A DNA stretch of 64,000 nt. It comes from Pieris napi. Its lineage: Eukaryota > Arthropoda > Insecta > Lepidoptera > Pieridae. A model generated the notes under the pieces. The model saw nothing but the letters and a program-made list of their open reading frames with translations. It had not been told where the DNA came from and did not search any database. The DNA is taken from contig NC_062246.1 of NCBI RefSeq assembly GCF_905475465.1, positions 5,668,001-5,732,000 of the forward strand, written 5' to 3'. Positions within the stretch are counted from its first letter, which is position 1; each line of letters begins with the position of its first letter. Shown piece by piece: positions 21,001-33,100 of this stretch. The position numbers and the translations under genes were made by a program.

Positions 21001-24000
21001 AAAGGTGGCGTGGCGTTTCTCTACTTTCGGAGGCCAAAGCTCACTTTGTGTAAGCGGAGTAAGTACTATTTGTATGTATGCATTATTAAGGGACGTAATT
21101 CAAAAGGTATCTCAAATCATAATCTCAGCTTGAGCACTGTAACATATGTCAAATTCAAATTGAAAAAATGATTTGACAGCGCTTGAAATCAGATTTAAGT
21201 TTGGGTGACTGGAAATTGCGAGACCCAAAAAATGTAATAAAAGGATTTGTTATCTTTGATTTAAAATTAGCAAAATATACGCTACAAATTCGTTTCATAG
21301 CAATACATACGTTTGACCAGATTTTATTAAGAAAGCATTTCATATAAGGAGTATTAGATCTAGTGTACACAACCTGAAGCTAGGCATCGTACCAGGGCCG
21401 TAAATTAATCGTGTATTAATTATTATTGTACGAGCCAAGCCAATTAACTAAATCATGGGAGTTACGCCCCGAGAGTATAGCTAGACGTAGGCACTCTCTT
21501 CAACTGTTACATTGCATTCATTCGTTTCATAGCAATTAACTAAATCATGGGAGTTACGCCCCGAGATTATAACTAGATGTAGGCACTCTCTTCAACTGTT
21601 ACATTGCATTCATTCGTTTCATAGCAAATAACTAAATCATGGGAGTTACGCCCCGAGAGTATAGCTAGATGTAGGCACTCTCTTCAACGGTTACATTGCA
21701 TTCATTCGTTTCATAGCAAATAACTAAATCATGGGAGTTACGCCCCGAGAGTATAGCTAGATGTAGGCACTCTCTTCAACTGTTACATTGCATTCATTCG
21801 TTTCATAGCAATTAACATTTCATTATTTCGCTTATATTCTATTGTTGTACTCGAGTGGTTAATATAGAGTAAAACTAAAATCCTCTATTATTTAACCCCG
21901 ATGAACCGGGAACCATACAATTATTAGTAGGTATATCAGTTTTAGGTATACTAGCAATTATGTACGATAATAATCATACGCTTGAAAACCCTAATCGGAT
22001 TCTTGTAAAATTAAGTGGACGTAATATTAATTTTAACTTTATAATACATACCTAAGATCCTGATTAAGTTGTCGATAAGTATCCGTCATGTGAACCAAAT
22101 GTAAATTTTGGAATAATATTCCGGTAAGCAGCATGCCTATAAGTGCTGGTAGCGTTGTTACTTTTAACCAGATCCATCCAACTAAGTACGATGCAATGAC
22201 CAGTAATGTCATACTAAGCAATTCACCGTTTAGGCTTACAGGTTCTCCTATTTCCGCAAACAGAATTCCCCATATGAACAAGACTGAAATCAGAACTAAG
22301 TTTTTAATTCATTCGTTCATTCAAAATAATAAACTACATTGTTTGTGAATGTGTCAAAAGTTAGAGTCAGGAAACCGGCAAAAAAAAAGATTTTAGAAGT
22401 GTAAATCAAAAGTCGAAACTTTAATATTTAAAAATGGGTTGGTGAAACGGAACCACGCAATAGACCAATTACAATCAATCGCGCGTCTTTTGTTTTTCAT
22501 TATAAATAATAAGACTCCGGATTCTGTTTTCCATGTTTAAAATATTGTATCTAAAATGAATGTAAATTTGTATGTTTATATAAGAATATAGCGAGTGGTA
22601 CATATCAGAAACAACAAATTTAACAGCATAGGTTACTTATTTGTGCAATTTTTTTTTATTCCTATGAAAATAAACATCAGTTTCGACACTCTTTTCTTAT
22701 GTATCCTAAGAACAGAACTGTGTATTTGAGCTTAAGTCGGAGATTTCGAGTAATTTCAATCTCAATATAATAATTCTTACAGAAAACTATAATGCATATC
22801 TGCTGTGCTGTTTGCCGAAATGTTGGGAATATGGGAAATGGAAACACGTTTCCCCACCACAATGGCTCCGAAGATGGCGTCGTTTCCGGTTGGTGACATC
22901 GCAAACAGAACTTTTGCCACCAACTGAAAAAGAAATACGTTAGTTAGTTATAATTTCTTAATGAACCAAAGCAAAGGTGGGTCTTCGTGGTCACCCACGC
23001 ATTAGTGGTGAAGGCACATGGCACAACACAGACGGTTTCGATATTCGGTCATTGGTATTGCTACGAATGGGTAGGCACAGCTAAAAGTGCTTGCCTAAAC
23101 TAACGATACCGTACAATTGTACAAAAATGAAGGCAACTTCAAAAAAGTCTCTTTGTCTAGGAAAACATCAAATTTTAAATTAAATTAATAAATTTTTATT
23201 AAATAATATAGGTTTTGACTTACTTTATTTCTGGCGTTTTATCTTTGTCATCTGTAAACATTTATAATGTGATTAAAACAAAAAATAATGCATATTGCTT
23301 GCCCTATAATGCACCCTTGCCCATGCAAACCTTAGCTACTAACGTGCATCCGTAGATCAGCCAAAAACGCTATATACACTTAAAAGTCCTTGTAGTAAAT
23401 ACCTTTAACACTAAGCGTATACCCTTAAACATACTCCAAATTGCCCCAAAAATAAAAGAGGAATTTCAATAGTATTGGTATGGACAGAAAAGGCAGAAAA
23501 AGTAACGGCAAAAAGTGTAATGAAATAGAATAGTGCAAACAATGAATTCCAAAAACAATCATGCAACCATAGATAAATAATTCGTGACAGTAAAAAAGAA
23601 ATCTTATTAGTATTGTAAAGGTTGAACATGCAAAAACAAACCACACTTTCTCTGTTTAGTGCATATAAAAAAAACATTCGTCCGTGCAATATACCAAAAA
23701 TCTTTCAATAAAAAGAGAAATTACTGCCAAAGGCTGTAAGTGCAAAGAAACCACGCATGCGCAATCTAGCGTAGAAAATTACCATTCTCAACCTACCAAC
23801 AAACGTATAGACTCGTACACCTAAAGGCAAAATCAAAATATCAAAACCCTTGCCAAGTTTCATTTATGTAATAGTAAAAAAGGCTTAGTACAATAATAAT
23901 TGGTTTAGATTAGCCTTGGCGATAATAAATAAATAAATAAATATTTTTTTCGATACTACTAATAATTAATCATTATTTATGTATAGGTAGTTTAATTATA

Positions 24001-24106
24001 ATCAAATGCTCAACTGAAATTTCCTTTACTATAGATTAAAAATATTACCGAAGGTATAACTAAATAAAAAGTACTTACTAATTCCTTCCTCAGTCTTTAG
24101 TGCCAT
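15076..24106 (-). CDS. SLC9B: Na+/H+ antiporter, NHA/SLC9B (CPA2) family
   Basis: Eleven - strand exons: 24106-24079, 23251-23224, 22923-22781, 22283-22052, 20889-20720, 20139-19925, 18818-18647, 17208-17054, 16629-16465, 15791-15608 and 15149-15076. They sum to 1566 nt, giving 521 aa and TAA, all in phase. A short cytoplasmic N-terminus (MALKTEEG, then WWQKFCLRCHQP) leads to TM1 (ICIIVFFLFIWGILF). Family signatures follow: RAGLGL (154-159), VSPAVVVP (211-218), KGIPTLLLAAASIDD with the paired aspartates at 245-246 that bind the cation, a late FFEPILFAFTGAQV helix, and KATVQAALGP near 433-441. These mark an electroneutral or electrogenic Na+(Li+)/H+ exchanger of epithelial or intracellular membranes. 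Introns hold SINEs and a 92-bp tandem repeat. Whether it is the Nha1 or Nha2 orthologue is undecided. Confidence 0.9.
16865..17010 (+). repeat. Common lepidopteran repeat fragment
   Basis: Contains 'ggcaaacgggcaggaggctc', '..attgccagaaggctggcaag' and 'tgcgctgccggcctattaag', a familiar dispersed sequence of moth and butterfly genomes. It lies in an antiporter intron and is one of the best clues to the host group. Confidence 0.65.
17237..17535 (+). mobile_element. Full-length tRNA-derived SINE
   Basis: Head 'ttggccatcagcgtgcgact' (box A-like), box B GGTTCGATCCC near 17294, then a body ending 'ttgtagcgtcactgattta'. Flanked by TTATGACACATT (17225-17236) and TTATGACATATT (17536-17547), one mismatch. 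It begins 28 bp upstream (gene sense) of the antiporter exon 17208-17054, so it sits very near that exon's acceptor. Confidence 0.87.
18260..18500 (+). repeat. Repeat with a single 92-bp module
   Basis: Shares 'gagagtatagccagac', 'cactctcttc' and 'cattgcattcattcgtttca' through 'ctattgttgtac' with the tandem array at 21446-21900, but carries only one module. It lies in an antiporter intron. Confidence 0.65.
20407..20675 (-). mobile_element. SINE, diverged
   Basis: Same family as 17237-17535, inverted: 'cctcagatttctgtatctg', 'ctcacgatgttttccttca' and 'ggccaacactgctcactg' are recognisable. It has internal deletions and lies in an antiporter intron. Confidence 0.7.
21446..21815 (+). repeat. Tandem repeat, four 92-bp units
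   Basis: Units start with AACTAAATCATGGGAG at 21446, 21538, 21630 and 21722, an exact 92-bp period with only a few substitutions. The flanks (about 21430-21445 and 21815-21900) continue the element seen singly at 18260-18500. It lies in the antiporter intron between exons 22283-22052 and 20889-20720. Confidence 0.92.
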
Positions 24107-24302
24107 ATTACCTAAGTCTTCATAATTTCGTCAGTCTGTAAATATACATACAGATAAACCAAGGCATTTTACACTTGTATTTCAAAATTAATGATTGTTA
24201 TCTGTTTACATTGAATCTTAATGACATGACATTCCCTTAAGACATGCCGGTTTGATCGCGATGTTTTCCTTCGCGATACAAGCATGTGTTAATTCTGTTA
24301 AC

Positions 24303-24606
24303 GTAAAATTGTAAACACCGTTAGATTGTAATCTATCTCGCGAGATTATAAACTGTCGAAAGATTGTGAACCTCAGCTTACTGCTTACAATTTAACGTAT
24401 TATTATTCGGTAGATTGTACTACACTAACTTAGTTATCATTCAAACTTCTTTGGTCAATTACAGATTAATTTTACTTTCCAACAATTTCATATAACTACC
24501 GAATAATAATACGTTAAATTGTAAGCAGTTCGTTGAGGTTCACAATCTTTCGACAGTTTATAATCTCGCGAGATAGATTACAATCTAACGGTGTTTACAA
24601 TTTTAC
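24303..24606. mobile_element. Fold-back MITE, 304 bp, upstream of the antiporter
   Basis: The end GTAAAATTGTAAACACCG and about 115 further bp are repeated as reverse complement up to 24606, around a central loop of about 70 bp. Each arm contains the palindromic TCTCGCGAGA. It lies about 200 bp 5' of the antiporter start codon. No open frame. Confidence 0.85.
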
Positions 24607-25929
24607 GGTGACAATTCTAAACATACCAAGAATCCCTTTTGAACATTGTCTTTTAAAATTTGGCGCCAAACTTTGTACATGAGAGAAATGCTTTCGTCGA
24701 GTCGGTTCTAATCGCTAAATCGTAACATAACAGTAGTATGTTTATGTAAGATATTGTATTTGAATTACTTATGTACATTGATTTAATAATGTTTACGTTT
24801 AATCGTCGACCTTCGCCATTCACGTCGCTATGACAAAAACAAAAATAATTGTTAAATGGTGTAATATGACACATATTATAGCCGAAACAACCTGGAACAG
24901 ATCGCTTGTCATATATCAAGGATAAGGCCATTAGTTTCCCTTCTAATTATGTAGTCTGATCGATTTAAACTATCTTAATACTATAATTGTTTTTGAATCA
25001 AAAAACTACATGTTTTAGGCAAAGACGAGCTACGTTCCTACCCCAATAAAAAAATCATACACATTTTAATTATAGGGAATAACTTCAGTAATTTATGAAT
25101 AAATGAATATAGCAAAAAGGTGCATAATTGTGCAAAACTTTCTCTTAATTAATAATTAGTGTTCTAAATTAAACTGAACTGAAAATTATGCGAATTTTAT
25201 TTTTCCCGCATTACTTATTCGAACAAAAACAAGGTCTTAAATTAAAAGTTAGTTGTGCACTAATTATTAATTATGCTCCAAGAACTGTATAAATAACAAG
25301 ATAAATATTTTTATTTTTTGATAAATAATATAAGAATTGCACGCCACCGCACTGTTTTATTATTTTGTATCATCAGTGTTCTAGGCTCAGAATGTATATC
25401 TTTAATCTCTCTTAAGTTAACAAATTAAGTAATATTTTTGGCGGTACTCCATTAACTAATAAATAAACATACTACATATTTGGGTTTCTAAAATTGTATA
25501 ACGAATACGTAATACTATATGTACCATAATTTTTATAAATTTTTATTAGAAATCATAACAATTTCTTAATCTACACAGTAATAATAAAAATTAATAAAAA
25601 GAAAATTAAAACAAATTTAAAAAGTTTGGTCCCTGTGGCAATGTACCTTTAACGCTGGCAGCATTTCCTTGCTGTATCGTCTACCATAATTAATATTTAT
25701 GGTTAGTTTATATCGATACATACTTATTTTATTTAATAATTAGAATATAATTTTTGTACTTTAATAAATTTATCTGATCCTTTTCCAAATTCCGCACCAA
25801 TTTCTAATCCAATAAAATAAATCTAATAACGTACTTCCTAACTTTTTTGCATGGCTGACGCACAAAACATGCAGGCCAAAAAAAAAGGGGGGGGAAATAT
25901 TAGAATATAAATAACACTTCTATTGTAAA
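24607..25929. other. Intergenic, no feature seen
   Basis: AT-rich sequence upstream of the antiporter with no recognised gene. It probably contains the antiporter promoter and a non-coding first exon, but neither can be placed from sequence alone. Confidence 0.5.
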
Positions 25930-26950
25930 GCATGTGCTACACGGTATGAAACAGCGGTTTGAAACGAAATAAAAGCGAGTTGCGCTTTTCGGCTACACGG
26001 TTTAAAACCAACAGTGTCCAAAATAACGTTGCGCTGATAAGACGTCTCCGTAGGGATGGACATTCTGCATAAAAAAATCGATTTTTTATTAATCGATTTT
26101 TTCCTAATTTTTGAATCAATTTCAAAATAAACAAGCTAAATTTTTTATTTTTCATGGTTTTTTTAATTAAAAGTAAACAATAGAAATTATAAACACAAAT
26201 TAACGTTTAAGAATAATCAAAATCGAAATTAACTAAATTTCGTTTTGATAGATTTTAGGTGAAATTTGATAAATGCTGAGTGTATGCGTTTTCAGTAGCA
26301 CATTGCAGTATTTTTGTTGTATTTTTAATTGTATGTAGTCTTTTGCTGCTGAATAAATTTATTTTACTTTTAAGTTATAGTTTTATCATCCTTTCGATGT
26401 TTTAAAAAAAAACAATACATCTTCAAAGAATCGGATTCAATGTATCGCATTGTAAACATCGTTGTATATCGAATATCCCTAATAGTTCGAGGTCCGGGTT
26501 ATAAAATTCCAGACATAATGTCGGGAGGTGGCAGATAAAAAATCGACTATGATTGATTTCAATTATAAAAATAATCGATTATTTTAAATATAAAAATCAC
26601 GTAAAAAAAATAGATTTTTTTTTCACATCCCTATCCCAAAGACATGGCAATTCTCTGTATAATTCGAGCAATTCGGTAATAACTTCACGTTCATTAATTG
26701 CTTCTTGTGCCATTGTGAAGAACGTCGTCGTCGCGTGCGTCTACCCTCGCCGCCGCAGCACGACTGCCGAACGCGTGGTTTTAAACAAGCGGCTAGACGG
26801 TTTCAAACCAACGGTTTTGGTCGCGGTTTGCAACGCAAAGCGTGCTGCCAAGGGCATACCAAGGTTAAACGAAATTTGGCATAAAACAACTATCCACACG
26901 GTTTGAAACCAAAGTTTCAAACCGCCGTTTCATACCGTGTAGCGCATACT
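25930..26950. mobile_element. 1,021-bp TIR element, tandem copy 1
   Basis: Starts GCATGTGCTACACGGTATG and ends in the near-inverse CATACCGTGTAGCGCATACT. Variants of CTACACGGTTTGAAACC recur just inside both ends, a subterminal-repeat pattern typical of DNA transposons. It encodes no convincing transposase; two short open frames (72 and 117 codons) look incidental. TAA or TTA trinucleotides at the boundaries suggest, but do not prove, a TWA target site. Confidence 0.8.
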
Positions 26951-26953
26951 TAA

Positions 26954-27974
26954 GCATGTGCTACACGGTATGAAACAGCGGTTTGAAACGAAATAAAAGC
27001 GAGTTGCGCTTTTCGGCTACACGGTTTAAAACCAACAGTGTCCAAAATAACGTTGCGCTGATAAGACGTCTCCGTAGGGATGGACATTCTGCATAAAAAA
27101 ATCGATTTTTTATTAATCGATTTTTTCCTAATTTTTGAATCAATTTCAAAATAAACAAGCTAAATTTTTTATTTTTCATGGTTTTTTTAATTAAAAGTAA
27201 ACAATAGAAATTATAAACACAAATTAACGTTTAAGAATAATCAAAATCGAAATTAACTAAATTTCGTTTTGATAGATTTTAGGTGAAATTTGATAAATGC
27301 TGAGTGTATGCGTTTTCAGTAGCACATTGCAGTATTTTTGTTGTATTTTTAATTGTATGTAGTCTTTTGCTGCTGAATAAATTTATTTTACTTTTAAGTT
27401 ATAGTTTTATCATCCTTTCGATGTTTTAAAAAAAAACAATACATCTTCAAAGAATCGGATTCAATGTATCGCATTGTAAACATCGTTGTATATCGAATAT
27501 CCCTAATAGTTCGAGGTCCGGGTTATAAAATTCCAGACATAATGTCGGGAGGTGGCAGATAAAAAATCGACTATGATTGATTTCAATTATAAAAATAATC
27601 GATTATTTTAAATATAAAAATCACGTAAAAAAAATAGATTTTTTTTTCACATCCCTATCCCAAAGACATGGCAATTCTCTGTATAATTCGAGCAATTCGG
27701 TAATAACTTCACGTTCATTAATTGCTTCTTGTGCCATTGTGAAGAACGTCGTCGTCGCGTGCGTCTACCCTCGCCGCCGCAGCACGACTGCCGAACGCGT
27801 GGTTTTAAACAAGCGGCTAGACGGTTTCAAACCAACGGTTTTGGTCGCGGTTTGCAACGCAAAGCGTGCTGCCAAGGGCATACCAAGGTTAAACGAAATT
27901 TGGCATAAAACAACTATCCACACGGTTTGAAACCAAAGTTTCAAACCGCCGTTTCATACCGTGTAGCGCATACT
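26954..27974. mobile_element. 1,021-bp TIR element, tandem copy 2
   Basis: Repeats copy 1 with an exact 1,024-bp offset. Both internal open frames translate identically in the two copies, and I saw no base difference. Only TAA separates the copies. Confidence 0.85.
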
Positions 27975-30179
27975 TTAAGCCTCACGATTGTCCTCAATAT
28001 TTGGCGCGAAAGCGCTAACCAATCACAGAAACCGCTTTGTCTTTGACACTTTATACAACAATATCCGGTGATTTACACAATAAATACGAGTTTATTATAA
28101 ATCAGGTAAAATAAATAAATAGATGATTTGTATTATTAATATTAGTTTTATTGACAAGCCCCATAATGGTTGATTTTTCTCGAGTAGTGATGCGGGAAAA
28201 TGTCGGCGTTATCTCGGGCGTTAATTGGTTAAGGGCGGAACAACCAAGCGCTAGGCTAGGTTCCGTCGGTAGGCCCGATGTTCGGGTGGGTATTCTATTT
28301 TGGGGAACGATAAGAGATTGCCACAAAAAATGTTAAGTCTAAATTAGTGTGCAAATATGGAATATTTACCAAATCTATTGTTCTCTTCTTTAAAACGACA
28401 TCTTGAATTGGATGGAAGAGGCCTAACAGTAGTAAAAGTACCGATAGTTGTTTTATAATAATAATTAAGCACGGAGATAATGCGCCAAAACACAAGCGTT
28501 CCCAACAAGATCGCGTTGATACTGTTTTGCTTTTATTATCAAAGTGAGCTACATTATTTACAAATCACAAGGCCATTGGCAATACGCAAGTCAAAAGTCA
28601 ACAAGATCGGAAGTAATATGTACTCGCTAATCTACTTGCCCAGTTCTAACTAATATATGAAAGATACACATTAAATTGTTATCACGTGAGTCGCAACTTA
28701 TGTCATACGTGTTTATGTGACAATAATGAAACCACAGATAAATAAACATTCACGAAACATGTTCATGATCAAATTTGAAAACCATATCGACCTCCCACTA
28801 GTACAGGATTACGATATATCTGTGTTACCTACTAGTGTACCCTTATCAAGCTACCAGAAATTATAAATTGATTTCAAATTTTGTATACAAGAATTCATAG
28901 CGAGACTGAAGAAAGCCGGCCCAAGAGTATCTCCTTGTTGACAACCAACTTCTGAAGAGAGTTCGTAACTTTTGTATGTTACTTTTGATGGCTCTTAGTA
29001 ACACCATAGAAGATATTTTTAAATCAAAAAGTGAGTTAACTTCACTTATAAACAGCTGTATTGATATGAGTAATTTTTGTCTAACAGCAACTCTGTAGAC
29101 TGATAGGCTACTGATTCTAGCCAAAGCCAAAGAGAGGTAAAGTGTTTCTTGCCTGATTTGGTCAAATCGACATTAACCTGGGTTAAAGCTAGTTGAAAAG
29201 TGCATAAACTTGTGTTAATTGTATTTATTTATAGGTTTAACAACAATATGCATGCTTATTAAAAAATAGACGAAGTTATGATCATTACAAATTTTACGCA
29301 CATACTACACATTTATTAATTCCTTGATATTGAGTATGGTCAAAATAATTAAGTACAATTTTATACGTAGATAAATAATTATGATTAAATTTTTCTACTA
29401 TACTACGTTCTTAAATGAATAAGATACTACTTGGGGTGTTCCATAAATAGCAATAATGCGATACATTCTTCTTGGAAAGTAAAAAAAATTATACGGGTAG
29501 GCATAGCCTAGACATTATGTTTTTAGAATAACAATTACCAATATTTTAATTTGTGTGTGCAGGACGTTTGTCCGGTCTGCTAGTTACATTTAATAACAAT
29601 AACACAGCAAACAATTCCTTTGTTTTTAAAAATGGTGAAAATTGAACTTCGCCCAGTAATGAAATATCTCTGTTGGCTAGTAAAACGGAGATGGTATATA
29701 CCATTACCGTCATCTTGATATATCAAGGCTTTAAAGAAACGTTATGGTTTCTCGTCTACGGTTCTGCTGAAATCAAGCGTGGAGGAACTTCCATACAACT
29801 TCGACTCTTAAATGATTTTAAGCAATGATATCAATACTTTCGTATTAAGAATGAAAGATAATTGTCGTTATTTAAAAGCATATGAGAACCGGAAACGCTT
29901 TATTGTGCAGACTTATATGTCTATTTCGCTAATATTTTTAAAGCTAGTATTTCGTTGCTTCGAAACCCATAACACCAGGAAAACCGCTGCATTACACGAC
30001 CACTAAGCCGGTGGCAGTAATTACAAACTCCTTTCGGTCTAGTTAGTGGGATAAGTGCACCTTTCTCGATGCGAGCAAAACTTTTAGTCGGTTAGAAACC
30101 TGCGACAGGTATGATGTCGCTTAGTTGATAGTGAAAAGAAAAGTGAATAGTTACCGGTGTAGTGCAATACTTAGGAATT
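27975..30179. other. Intergenic with repeat remnants
   Basis: Between the tandem elements and the lipase start. It holds a locally GC-rich block at about 28150-28320, a reverse transcriptase remnant (28860-29000) and a dispersed tail 'ggacgtttgtccggtctgct' near 29560. No gene is supportable. Confidence 0.5.
28860..29000 (-). mobile_element. Non-LTR retrotransposon fragment (reverse transcriptase)
   Basis: One - strand frame reads SSEVGCQQGDTLGPAFFSLA followed by MNSCIQNLKSIY, which carries the reverse transcriptase motif G-x-QQGD-x-LGP-x-FFSL. Flanking sequence is degenerate. Confidence 0.75.
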
Positions 30180-33100
30180 ATGTTAGTGAAATGTGGTTTT
30201 GTAATTATCATAGTTTTGATAACAATAGGTAAGGGTTTAATCGAATTTGCTTTAAAAAAATTGTTAACATCTGGGATGAGGGATCTAGATTACCTGATGT
30301 AGTATTCTTGAACACTCAGTCAAAACTAGATTTTTCGTTATTTATATGACCTAGCCCATGATAGGTGCATTCTCTGGGTATGGGTAGATATAATGTTAAA
30401 TATTTCATATTCATCATAACTATGCAAAAAATTTGATTATGTTTTTTTTTATATAACTGTGTTTCATTGTAAAATACGTATGTATTAAGAAGCATTAAAT
30501 ATCAAATCAAAACAATAATTGACGTAGATATGGGGTTTAAGAATTTTTTTAAATGAATTCCTACTGGACTTGAATTATTTGTATGGACACCTATATGTTA
30601 TTGTCCAAAAGGAAATAATAAATTAACTAATACACCCTTCCATGGAAGATAAAAGGTACGATTTATGTGTGAAAGCCTGTGAAAGTGGTTTTGTGACTAT
30701 CCGATTCTCCCGGCCTATAATACTATACTTTTCTGACTTCTTATACGAGGACTAATGTCTATACATAGACTTAAATACAAAACTTTCCATAGACGTTCTA
30801 AATTGTTTTTACTTTTTAAGTATTCAAAGTCTATCGCAACGGTCAAATTCTATGCGTCCTTTTACATAATATTACCATTACTTTCTTAACATGACAATTT
30901 ATTTATTCTACCTTTATTGAATTTAAATTTGTAATAAATACGTAAGGTAATAAAGAAGTTTTGTAAGAATAAAGCGCGTTCATTCGCGTTCTTTAAATTT
31001 TACTATAGGTAATTAAAGTTATAATTGACCACATAAAACTGTTTCGCGTTTTGAAGTCGATGGCTAAAGCTTGATAGTACTTAAAATAAATTTTCAAACT
31101 CCAAGAATTAGACCAAATTTAAGAGCACGCTAAACCCGAATTTGACAAAACTAAAACAGCCTAGGTACTTAGTTTTGATACAAGCAACCGAAAAAAGTTA
31201 TTTATTTTTTTAAATATCAGATAGTCGAGTGTTTATTTTGTAAAACAGGTTATAAGGCAACATTTAATTTTAAACAAAAGGGTAATGCTAAGGTATTCCG
31301 AAAAGCTAATGTGTTCAGATTTCATATGTATGGACTGTAAACGTCAATCATGAGGCGAAACATACCGAAACATTTATTACAAACAACAATACCTTTAATA
31401 TAATTTATGTTGTTCTAAATATAAATTTCGAAAGTTTTTAAGTATGAAATTACCATTATTCTTATACAGACCGATATTTGTTTTCAATTTAATTTAAAGC
31501 AAAACATGCGACCGTCGATACGGAAAATTGTCGGAAGTCCAAAGAAAGATTATCTATCTTAAGTTTTTATTGCAAAAGAAAGTGTTTTATCTCTTTGTAT
31601 TGTTATCATGTGGCATGATACCATTGTTACAGTTGTCACATTATAACAGATATGTAATATAAAGTAGTTAATTAGAAATAGAATTGAGAAAATAAGTTTT
31701 ATTATTGTGGATATAATAAATTGCACCATATAAATAGTGAAAGAACATAGAATATCATCAAGACTTGAAGAAAAAGAGAATCTTTATTTATGTACCTTAA
31801 ACAATATGGTGATTTAAAGTGATGACTGATGTGACACAAGATGTAAATTGGAAAGAATTATTTACATCAAAAATGAAATCATTCAGTCAAACATTTAAGA
31901 AACAAATTAATATAATAAAAATTATATATGTATACAATTTTTAATACATTACTCATATGAGAATAGGCACATACAGCATTGCTTTGTTTTTTCATATTCA
32001 ACCGAACCGAAAGCTTGTAAAGAATCCTATCATTATTACAAAATCTAACATCAATATGAAGCTTATATTGTTGCATTATTTAACTTATGAGGTCCTTATG
32101 AGGTTTAAATGTTATCAAATAAAATCCATCAGTACTAAACCTATACTTATATATACATAAACAAAAGCCTAAACTATAGTGTAACTCCTCGGTTTGGTCA
32201 CATTTAATAGTTTTAGCTATTGATCATGAAGTGCGAAGAGTACAGTCATTGTATGCATGATGATTCTGTTGGCTAAATCAACTAAATTGTGCATTTTATA
32301 TTTATTTCAATAAAATAAGTATACTAGAATTTAATTTGCAACTGAGGAAAAAATATTTCTTTTTTTGTTTTTGGTTGGTTACCATTTTGATGATTATGAT
32401 ATTCAGAAATATGTTGTTTTCAACAGGCAAAATTATATAGGTTGTAGGCATCATTAATACTTCAATGTTATATTTAAGTTAATATGTTAATATGCATAAA
32501 GTTTATGCACATATTTATTAAAAAGTTTACGTATACATAGCTAAATTAAAAACCTCTCTAACATTTTATTTAATGACAAATGACAATTATAAAATAGAAA
32601 TACATTACTTTAAAAATGGAATTGTTATTGTAAAAATCAAGCCATAAGCCGTACCATTTTTAAGAATTGGTACTTTAAAATCTTAGCCTTATCTTATCTT
32701 TACTTAAATTTTTAATCACACATCTCACTTTTTATTTTTGCGACGAATGAAACTTTATTTTTGTTTACTTTTCAAACTTTGAATTTAGAACACAACACAA
32801 TCTAAACACTAAAATTGGATACAGCCACTTCGATCTTCGTTTTATCAACTACAGATTTAAAACAATTATTAATAAACTATACAAATACATTTTTTATGAT
32901 CTGTGGAAGCTTCCTTTTTCAGCGTATGCGATGATCTGCTAAATGTGTTAAGTTTTGATTTTTGGCGCCACCGAGCATTGTGAAATGTGAACTCAGAACT
33001 GTTAATCATGTTTTGTCATACCAGTTTGCATGACAATAATTTTGTTCGGTTTATTAATACAGCATTAATGATATGTTGTACTTAAATACAACATCATATA

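Noticed and set aside
21446..21815. CRISPR-like repeat array
   Set aside because: The whole 92-bp unit repeats without unique spacers; tandem repeat inside an interspersed element.
22677..22904. Separate 75-aa gene on the - strand
   Set aside because: It is antiporter exon 22923-22781 read on into the intron; spliced, it continues into the first membrane helix.
26553..27930. Identical 117- and 72-codon ORFs in the tandem elements
   Set aside because: AT-rich frames inside a non-coding TIR element with no recognisable domain; identity only reflects duplication of the DNA.
28295..28495. - strand frame with a signal-peptide-like hydrophobic stretch ending at a GTAAAT donor
   Set aside because: No ATG at the start, no following exon and no family resemblance; left out as a chance frame.
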